Source of the DNA: Flavobacteriales bacterium UBA4585 | GTDB lineage: Bacteria > Bacteroidota > Bacteroidia > Flavobacteriales > Schleiferiaceae | DNA: 9,772 bases | Reading direction: 5' to 3' | Assembly (NCBI GenBank): GCA_949487015.1 | Contig: CATAQZ010000110.1 | Coordinates: 1 to 9,772, forward strand | In this document: in pieces, positions 1-7,000 of the stretch | How the letters are laid out: each line of letters opens with the position of its first letter | Numbering within the stretch: position 1 is the first letter of the stretch | Notes under the pieces: generated by a model | The model's database searches: none | The model's input: the letters and a program-made list of their open reading frames with translations, nothing else | Told to the model about the DNA's origin: nothing | Position numbers and translations under genes: made by a program

Positions 1-20
1 ATCCCACTATTACTATTGCG

Positions 21-1970
21 CTAGAATTTGCTTAGTTCCCAGAGCTGGCGCAAATCGGACTTTAATTCTGCTTCTTTTGCATAGTTGGTAACAAGAGCGG
101 ATACACTTTGCGATACGTTCAAGACTTTTGGGATTCCGGTCGCGATATCGAAAATCGGAGGAGGGAGAATGGGTAAGTGATTTTTTGCCGCTGCTTCAGT
201 ACTATAGCCGACTAGAGTCGCTTTTCCAGCGATTATTTTTCCAGAATAAGTGAGCCAATTGATGTATCCTTTGGCGCGACCCGCGATGGCGGCAAGCGTC
301 AATGAGAGCGGCAAAGTCAGGATAAGTAGGAGCGTTAAGGTGATGTCAAGCAGTCGTTTTTGTCTGCGGTAATTGGCATCCGCTACTTTGAATTGGCCTA
401 AACCGTACGTCTCGCCTTGATTCAAACTGCTGTTCGAGCCCACGATATAAGGCCCACTGGTGACTAAGGACTTGACGTTAGTCAGAGTGCCCAATACACT
501 CATGATCTGCATAAGAACGGAGGCCGGCCGAGCAGTGGATTCTACCACACATTCGTTTATGTTGTAGAGTTGAATTTTCGCCTCCAATTTTTCCAAATCC
601 ACTGCTCCATTGTCACTCGCCATATCCTGCAAGAAAAACGCAGGAACGATGCCATTTTCAGTCAGTAATTTTTGAAGTGATTCCCTTCCAGCATCAGAGC
701 CTAAATAGAGCATTCTAGGGCGTTGGACGGGCAGGGTGAATAAATGTTTTCCAGTGAGCAGACCAATAATGGAACGCCAAAGGATGAGCATGGTAATGCC
801 TGCTAACCCCCCAAGAAGTAGAAGGGCGCGAGAGAATCGAAGTCCCTCTGGAAGCAACCCATAAAAGAAGCCTATTACTAGTGTGGCAATAGTCATAGAA
901 CGGGCGATTACAGCCGGTCGAGTATTCTTCGTATACACTCCACTTAAGGCAAGGGCAAGCAGCCAGAAGAGGATGTAAGATCCTTGAACGTAATAGGTGT
1001 AGGTATCTGGATACGAGCCGCCGTTTATAAAGCGATGGTTGTGTTCCCAATACGTTTTTAATTGGTCCAGGGTAAAGGCCAACAGTAGGATGTCAATGAT
1101 CGGCGTTGCCGCACTTTTCGCGAGACGGGCTAACAATGCCAATCCGGCACGAAGGTAAATACCCACATAAATAAGCAACGTATAGGCGAGGGCAGAGGAG
1201 CCGCTGAACTGCTTTCTTGCAAAAATAATCATGGCTTGATAGAACATTTTAACGTAGTTCAGACTGCCACGCTTCGTACTTTTGCCTTTATAGTGAATGA
1301 TCTGAGAATCACTGATGTAGTGGTTTTCATGGCCTGTTTTCAATAATTCGTAGCTCAGGTCGATGTCTTCGACGTACATAAAATACCGAGGATCAAATCC
1401 ACCAACCTCCCGCAATAAAGCGGTAGGAACCATCATGAAACATCCCACTAATATGTCGACTTTATGATTGCCATCGGGATCCAAATGACCCATGTGGTAG
1501 CGTGCAAAAAACGACGATTTTGTGAAAATTCTTGAGAGTCCTGTGATTTTCCACAATGCCGTCATCGGGGTAGGTAGACCGCGTTTGCTTTCAGGAAGGA
1601 ATTGGCCCGTTCCATCAATACCCTTTATACCTAACCCACCCACCTCTGGGTGCGACTTTAAATAGTCAATACACACTTCAAGTGTATCTTCTTGCACGAC
1701 GGTATCGGGATTGAGAATTAGTGTATAGGTTCCCTTTGCGGCTTCAAAACCTTGATTATTAGCACGCCCAAAACCTACATTTTCTGTGTTTGCAATCCAC
1801 CGTACTTCAGGAAAAGCTTTCAAGATGCGCGATTCACCACTATCAGTACTCGCATTATCTACAACAATCACTTCGAAAGCATAATCCGTCTTACTTCGGT
1901 AGATACTTTCCAAACACTGCGTCAAAAACTCTTTAACGTTGTAGTTGACTATGACTATACTGAGATCCAC
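21..1970 (-). CDS. Membrane GT2 glycosyltransferase fused to a degenerate sugar-phosphotransferase-like module
   Basis: Likely transfers a sugar from a nucleotide-sugar to a glycan precursor at the inner face of the cytoplasmic membrane; the sugar and pathway are unknown. Residues 1-250 form a GT-A fold of family GT2, rhamnosyltransferase-like: SIVIVNYN at 4-11, VVDN at 36-39, the DxD-type site LNPDT at 86-90, and the acidic motif YVEDIDLS at 199-206, followed by HYKGKST at 226-232. About five membrane segments follow (near 258-280, 288-304, 330-346, 356-374, 381-406). A Rossmann-like part begins at 418 (RMLYLGSDAGR), and a further hydrophobic helix at 539-564 follows the motif YRRQKRLLD. This C-terminal order resembles WcaJ/WbaP-type polyprenyl-phosphate sugar phosphotransferases, but the catalytic stretch is missing; only a GKATLVGY remnant (582-589) resembles their GDMSLVGPRP motif. 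The GTG start overlaps the recR stop by one base. The GT2 call is firm; the C-terminal reading is by motif only. Confidence 0.87.
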   Translation of the reverse strand: MDLSIVIVNYNVKEFLTQCLESIYRSKTDYAFEVIVVDNASTDSGESRILKAFPEVRWIANTENVGFGRANNQGFEAAKGTYTLILNPDTVVQEDTLEVCIDYLKSHPEVGGLGIKGIDGTGQFLPESKRGLPTPMTALWKITGLSRIFTKSSFFARYHMGHLDPDGNHKVDILVGCFMMVPTALLREVGGFDPRYFMYVEDIDLSYELLKTGHENHYISDSQIIHYKGKSTKRGSLNYVKMFYQAMIIFARKQFSGSSALAYTLLIYVGIYLRAGLALLARLAKSAATPIIDILLLAFTLDQLKTYWEHNHRFINGGSYPDTYTYYVQGSYILFWLLALALSGVYTKNTRPAVIARSMTIATLVIGFFYGLLPEGLRFSRALLLLGGLAGITMLILWRSIIGLLTGKHLFTLPVQRPRMLYLGSDAGRESLQKLLTENGIVPAFFLQDMASDNGAVDLEKLEAKIQLYNINECVVESTARPASVLMQIMSVLGTLTNVKSLVTSGPYIVGSNSSLNQGETYGLGQFKVADANYRRQKRLLDITLTLLLILTLPLSLTLAAIAGRAKGYINWLTYSGKIIAGKATLVGYSTEAAAKNHLPILPPPIFDIATGIPKVLNVSQSVSALVTNYAKEAELKSDLRQLWELSKF

Positions 1971-2587
1971 TATTTCGGGAGACTTTGTTCGTAAGGAATA
2001 CGCTGTTGAATGCTGCGCCCAAGAGTTACTTCGTCAGCGAACTCCAGTTCATCGCCAACGGAAATACCGCGCGCTATGGTGGTTAAATTGACATCGAAGT
2101 CTTTCACTTTTCGATAGAGGTAAAAATTCGTGGTATCGCCCTCCATGGTTGTATTCAAGGCAAAGACCAATTCTTCTATACCGCCGTCTTTCAGCTTCTG
2201 AATCAAATGATCGATCGTGAGGTCACCTGGACCAACCCCGTCCATCGGTGAAATCAGTCCACCCAAAACATGATAGGTGCCCTGGTAGCCACCTGTATTT
2301 TCTATTGCCATCACATCTCGCACATCTTCTACAACGCACACAATGCTCGAATCGCGCTTTGGGGAAGCACAAATACTACAGGTTTCCGTATCAGAAAGTG
2401 TGTGACACGTACTGCAAAACGTTGTGTTTTGGCGTAAATCGACCAAAGCGGCGGCCAAAGCATCTGTTTGCCCTTCAGGTCTGCGCAACAAATGCAACGC
2501 AAGCCTTAAAGCAGTTTTCTTACCTATACCTGGCAACCGCGAGATTTCTTCGACGGCTTGTTCTATTTTTCTACTGGAAAAATTCAT
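1970..2587 (-). CDS. recR: Recombination mediator protein RecR
   Basis: RecR works with RecO (and RecF) to load RecA onto single-stranded DNA at gaps during recombinational repair in the cytoplasm. Numbered from the chosen start, the 205-residue protein has an N-terminal helix-hairpin-helix (LPGIGKKTALRL at 18-29), a four-cysteine zinc site (Cys58, 61, 70, 73), a Toprim domain starting at VVEDVRD (85-91, acidic Glu87-Asp88), and the C-terminal signature ARGISVGDELEFADEV followed by TLGRS. Two further in-frame ATGs lie upstream at 2626 and 2614, giving up to 218 residues. I chose 2587 because MNFSSRKIEQAVEEISRLPG matches the usual RecR N-terminus and length, and it leaves room for a promoter. 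The stop TAG shares one base with the downstream glycosyltransferase start, suggesting translational coupling. All key motifs are intact. Confidence 0.96.
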   Translation of the reverse strand: MNFSSRKIEQAVEEISRLPGIGKKTALRLALHLLRRPEGQTDALAAALVDLRQNTTFCSTCHTLSDTETCSICASPKRDSSIVCVVEDVRDVMAIENTGGYQGTYHVLGGLISPMDGVGPGDLTIDHLIQKLKDGGIEELVFALNTTMEGDTTNFYLYRKVKDFDVNLTTIARGISVGDELEFADEVTLGRSIQQRIPYEQSLPK

Positions 2588-2593
2588 CTGTTT

Positions 2594-2601
2594 CAAAAGT
2601 A
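2594..2601 (-). promoter_or_regulatory. Candidate Bacteroidetes -7 box for recR
   Basis: The minus strand reads TACTTTTG, a perfect match to the Bacteroidetes -7 consensus TAnnTTTG, six bases before the preferred recR ATG. No clear TTG -33 box lies at the usual distance upstream (about 2619-2627). If it is real, transcription would begin at or very near the start codon, giving a leaderless or nearly leaderless message. An eight-base match in an AT-rich gap can occur by chance. Confidence 0.35.
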
Positions 2602-2611
2602 AGGGATTGCG

Positions 2612-2619
2612 CATATTTG
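2612..2619 (+). promoter_or_regulatory. Weak candidate -7 box for the symporter gene
   Basis: CATATTTG matches TAnnTTTG at all but the first base and lies five bases before the symporter ATG. It has no evident -33 partner, and at this spacing the transcript would be leaderless. The real promoter may instead lie inside recR. No Shine-Dalgarno sequence at normal spacing is visible. Confidence 0.2.
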
Positions 2620-2624
2620 TGAAC

Positions 2625-4040
2625 ATGAACTACACGCTCTTTTTAATTCTCTTGCTTGCCTATGTAGGTGTGCTTGTTTTTATCGGAAAAATTACCTCGC
2701 GAGGCGCGACCAATGCCACCTTCTTTAACGCGAATAAAAACGCTTCATGGCTGCTGGTAAGTTTCGGAATGATCGGCGCCTCGCTCAGCGGGGTAACTTT
2801 CATTAGCGTGCCCGGTTGGACAGCGGCTTCGGGCATGACCTACCTGATGATGGTGGTAGGCTTTTTCGTTGGCTATTTAATCATTGCCTTCGTACTGTTG
2901 CCCGTATACTACCGCTATCAAGTAATTAGTATTTACAGTTTTCTCGGGGAAAAACTCGGTGCTTCTAGTTATAAGACAGGCTCCGCATTCTTTCTTCTTT
3001 CGCGTATTGTAGGAGCGAGTGCCCGCCTATATATCGTCACTATGGTGGTCCAATTAATGATATGCGATAGTCTAGACATTCCCTTTCCCATCACTGCCAT
3101 AGCGGTACTTGGGCTCATTGCACTCTACAGTGCAGCGGGAGGTATCGCCACTATTGTTATTACGGATACCCTTCAAACGGCCTTTATGCTGATTGCAGCG
3201 GCTTTGGCGCTCTATTTTGTGGGTAAAGTAGTGGTTCCTGAAGCGCAAAGCTTATGGGATTACATTTCTTCGAGCGATATGGCCTATGTTGTTAAATCAG
3301 GTTCTTCACAAGCCTGGTGGAAACAGCTTCTTGGAGGCATGTCTATTGCCGTTGCTATGACCGGTTTAGATCAAGACATGATGCAGAAAAACCTTACGGT
3401 CGCGCGTTTAAAAGACTCACAAAAGAACATGGTCTTGCTTGGGGTGAATTTACTTTTTGTGAATGCATTATTTCTCGCCTTAGGTATACTCTTGACCGAC
3501 TACGCAGCGCTTCAAGGCATTACAGCAACCGGCGATAAACTCTTCGCAATGGTTGCCACAAGCGACGGTATGCCAGGGCTATTAGGAGCCGTGTTTTTTC
3601 TTGGGCTTTTGGCGGCGGCATTCTCTAGTGCAGATAGCGCACTTGCTTCACTTACCACTGCTTTTTGCGTCGACTTTCTTGCAATGAACACAGATGAAGA
3701 TTCTAATCGTAGAACAAGAGTGTATATAGGATTTATGGGAGTCTTGCTCGTCGTAATGCTCTTGATTTATTCCCTTGAGGCAGATAGTATTATTTCTGCG
3801 TTATTTACAGCAGCAGGTTATACCTACGGTCCGTTGCTTGGACTTTTTGCCTTCGCCTTAACGCAAAAGAGAAAGATTCAAGGTTGGGGAATAACTGGAG
3901 TGGCAATAGGAAGTCCCTTTTTAGCTTACGCTTTAAGCCTATGGGCACCCCGTTTGGGGTACACCATAGGTTTTGAGCTTTTACTTTACAACGGTTTAAT
4001 CACCTACTTCGGCGCATGGGTACTGAGCCGACGTGCCTAG
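2625..4040 (+). CDS. Sodium:solute symporter (SSS family)
   Basis: A cytoplasmic-membrane carrier of the SSS family (LeuT-like fold) that couples sodium entry to uptake of a small solute; the substrate cannot be read from the sequence. The protein has 471 residues, is hydrophobic throughout, and has about 12-13 membrane segments. Visible family features are FGMIGASLSGVTFISVPGW (47-65) in the second helix region, GGIATIVITDTLQ (172-184), DQDMMQKN (249-256), and FSSADSALASLTTAF (333-347), whose Ser/Asp cluster matches the helix that supplies the second sodium site in this family. The start is ATG 2625, which gives the short N-terminus typical of the family. The frame stays open back to 2424, but that part is antisense to recR. 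The gene diverges from recR across 37 bp, and its stop interlocks with the protease stop on CTAG. Family call is strong; substrate unknown. Confidence 0.9.
   Translation: MNYTLFLILLLAYVGVLVFIGKITSRGATNATFFNANKNASWLLVSFGMIGASLSGVTFISVPGWTAASGMTYLMMVVGFFVGYLIIAFVLLPVYYRYQVISIYSFLGEKLGASSYKTGSAFFLLSRIVGASARLYIVTMVVQLMICDSLDIPFPITAIAVLGLIALYSAAGGIATIVITDTLQTAFMLIAAALALYFVGKVVVPEAQSLWDYISSSDMAYVVKSGSSQAWWKQLLGGMSIAVAMTGLDQDMMQKNLTVARLKDSQKNMVLLGVNLLFVNALFLALGILLTDYAALQGITATGDKLFAMVATSDGMPGLLGAVFFLGLLAAAFSSADSALASLTTAFCVDFLAMNTDEDSNRRTRVYIGFMGVLLVVMLLIYSLEADSIISALFTAAGYTYGPLLGLFAFALTQKRKIQGWGITGVAIGSPFLAYALSLWAPRLGYTIGFELLLYNGLITYFGAWVLSRRA
4037..4040. other. Interlocked stop codons of two convergent genes (CTAG)
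   Basis: The palindrome CTAG holds the symporter stop TAG (plus, 4038-4040) and the protease stop TAG (minus, 4039-4037), so the genes overlap tail to tail by four bases. I saw no hairpin followed by a T-run on either strand nearby, so any terminator must lie inside the opposing gene or be factor-dependent. Confidence 0.93.
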
Positions 4041-7000
4041 TATTTCGTGACTTTGAAGTTCTCAACTGAATTTTCAGTGGTTACTTTAATTTGATAGAAG
4101 CCACGAGCATATGCTCCGAGGTTTAAGGTGATCCGTCCAGTGCTTGCATTGAACAAACTTTCTTCCACTAAGGCACCATTCATACCAAAGATTTGAACGA
4201 ATACCTTTCCGTCCACCTCTGGCGTCTGAAGATGAAGGACTCCATCTGTTGGGTTCGGATAGACCACCATTGAAGGCGTGCCATCTTCATTGAGCCCAAT
4301 ATTGGTGTAGGGCACGCTGATACTGTCCAGGCCACAATCTGTAGTAACGACGAGTTTTACAGTAGTAGGTCCGTTCCCAGAAAAAGTGTGTGTCGGGTTT
4401 TGTGCATTTGATGAATTCCCATCTCCAAAGTCCCAGAACCAGGCACTTGGCGTCGGCGTAGTGAGGTCAGTGAATTGGTAGGTCAATCCGTTAGTGTTCT
4501 GTAATGCAAAGTCTGCATCAAGTTGCGGACCTGGGACCAGAACCGCGCTATCTGCTACAAAGGTGTAGGCATTGTAATAAATGTATTCAAGGTCGTAATC
4601 TGTGGAGATATTAAGCGTTGCTGTATGCGCTCCCATTCCTATGTACGTCGAAAGTAAGCTCGACCCTTGACGGTTTAACGTGAATAGACCATTTACTGTC
4701 GTATCTGTACTACTTAAATCGAAGTCAAATGGGGTGTCTTCACAAATGGGCGATACATTCAACGCAGCTGTTGCTGGAGTCCCAGTAGAAATGACTCGAA
4801 TATTGTCTATGTAGAGGTTGTTACCGTATCCACCGATTCCTTTGATACGGAATTGGACAAAATCCCCATTCGTAGTAGATAGAACGACGCTATCTGTTCG
4901 CCAATCACTAGATCCGCCTGGAATGAATTGACTTTGGGAATTCCCTCCAGTGGCTAATGCCGCGCCGTCCTTTTGATAGACTCTTGTAAAACTAGCCCCA
5001 CAATCTGTGCTCACCTCCACTATAAGAGAGTCTGAATAAGTTGAAGAATATGGCGCATAGCTTACATCGAAATACAGCACGGGATTATAGCCATTGATAT
5101 CAAATTTTTCACTCAATAGGCCATCCTCTGCACCAACGGTGGAGTAATTGAAGTAATTCATATACATGACTTCACTTTTAGCGCCGGTGGGTCCAGTAAC
5201 TTCTCCTTTGGTCCAGCTGGTGCTGCCGTCTGGATTTTCAGTGGTGAAGGCAACCGTTCCATTACCTGTCCATGTTTCGACAAAAGGAAGGGTTTGTAAC
5301 GGACTTACCGATACTATATTCGCCTGTACAATAGTATCTGCACCATAGGCGTTACTAGCGATTAAAGTGATAGTATAGGTGCCATAAGCACTGAAACTTA
5401 CTTCTGGGTTTTGCGAACTGCTCGATGTCCCATTAATGAAACTATGCGATGAAGGTGTTATAGACCAATTCCATGAGGTCGGGCTTTTTGTACTGAGATC
5501 GGAAAGTATCACGCCCGTATTTAGACAAGGTGTACCAGTTACAGGAGTGAAATCTGCTACAGGAATACCAATATTATCTTCAATTTCGATAGCATCAATG
5601 GCCAAATCACTTTGGTAACTATCGCCGGTAATGCCTTTAAATCTAAATAGTACTGTATCTCCGGCAAAACTGCTGATATCAATGGCAACATTCTTCCAAC
5701 TGTTACCTTGATTACCGCTTTGCGTGAAAAGTGTCGTCCAGCTCGATCCATTAAAAATGGCGACTTCTAGATCACCCTGGTTCGCACCGTTCATATGATA
5801 TGCGAAACGCAATTCAGGGGAGATACTTCCAGCTAAGTCGATACATGGAGTATACAACAAAGCCTCTTGGAACTCGCAATTTCCCGAAGCTTCAAGGTAG
5901 AGGTATTTTCCACCGCCGCCTGTTCCTGTTGTTGGTCCTGTACCACTCGATGCAGTTGATCCACTATTGGTGCGCCAGTCGATATCGTCCTCTGTTCCAT
6001 TTGTTAAGTTGATGAAATCTCCACCTAAATTACACACAGTTCCACCACAATTGGTATTCGTCCCACAATTTGAAAACCCGTCAAAATTCTGGGTAAAGGG
6101 CAATCCATAGAGCGATGAATTGTAATAATTGATACTCTGGACTACAGTGTCATTTAAACTGTTTTGATCGCCACTGAGTTCTGACCAGACCTTAAGCGTT
6201 TGGGCAGTCGTTCCGCTCCATGTAATGGGTGTCGCGAATGTGAAGATCGTGTCCGCATAGGAATTTAGATTTCCGAAAAATGTATCTCTCACAGTAGTTG
6301 TACCGAAAGTCATCGCAACAGGCAATGTATCCAACACTTGTGTAGAAGGATTGGTAATATTGATACTTACCGGTTGCATTGGATTCTGACAAGAGGTAAT
6401 GAATTGTGGACTTACTAGAGTGCTAATTCCACCGTCTCTTGGGAGCGGACAAGCATTCGTGCCTGAAGGAAGTTGAACGGCGTAAGCACGGCGTCCTTCA
6501 ACGGAATTGATAGCGCCGCTCACACTAAACCAAGTCCCATTAATGGGCTGATAAGGTATGATCATGCTGTTTGAAGTACTGTTGTATACGCTGTCCATGT
6601 AAGTTGTACCCAATATGTAAGCCGTGTAGTCCGTTGCTCCACTAACAGGGCTGAAAGAGATTTTTATACTGTCAGGGCAGGCCCAGTCTAGACTTAGGTT
6701 GGTTGGTGTGTTTAGAATAACGAACGGTCCGGCGATAGTAGTGTCTGTGCCTTGAATATTGCGTAAAAACGCATTTTTTGTAGCGACATTTGGCACATTC
6801 CAATTGGCTACGCGATTCCCTCCTGTGGCATTTAAGTTCACACTGGTCCAAGTGCCCATGCTGTCCGTAGAATAGTGCCATGTCAATGAAGTTGAACCGT
6901 TCCAACGCACATAATTTGCGCCCGGTGTTAGCTTTGCATTTTCATGGGGGAATGCGATAGGGTTCTTTTCCATATCCATCGCATAAACGATGTAAAACGT

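Noticed and set aside
171..374. Frameshift or pseudogene in the glycosyltransferase C-terminus
   Set aside because: The frame is continuous through family-like motifs to a natural stop. Loss of the catalytic stretch looks like an in-frame deletion rather than recent decay.
715..1050. 111-codon open frame on the minus strand inside the glycosyltransferase
   Set aside because: It overlaps the real gene in another frame, is rich in Arg, Ser, Cys and Trp, and shows no family motif.
2248..2622. 124-codon open frame antisense to recR
   Set aside because: No recognisable domain; its composition follows from the opposite-strand recR codons.
2424..2624. N-terminal extension of the symporter frame upstream of 2625
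   Set aside because: The stretch is antisense to recR, reads as a polar, cysteine-containing sequence unlike any symporter N-terminus, and is not needed; ATG 2625 gives a normal start.
4000..4080. Bidirectional terminator between the convergent genes
   Set aside because: No stem with a flanking T-run was found on either strand, and both sides are coding to the last base.
5916..5960. Gly/Thr/Ser-rich stretch (near residues 935-950 of the protease) as a tandem repeat
   Set aside because: The underlying DNA has no regular repeat unit; it reads as a flexible loop inside the MAM-like domain.
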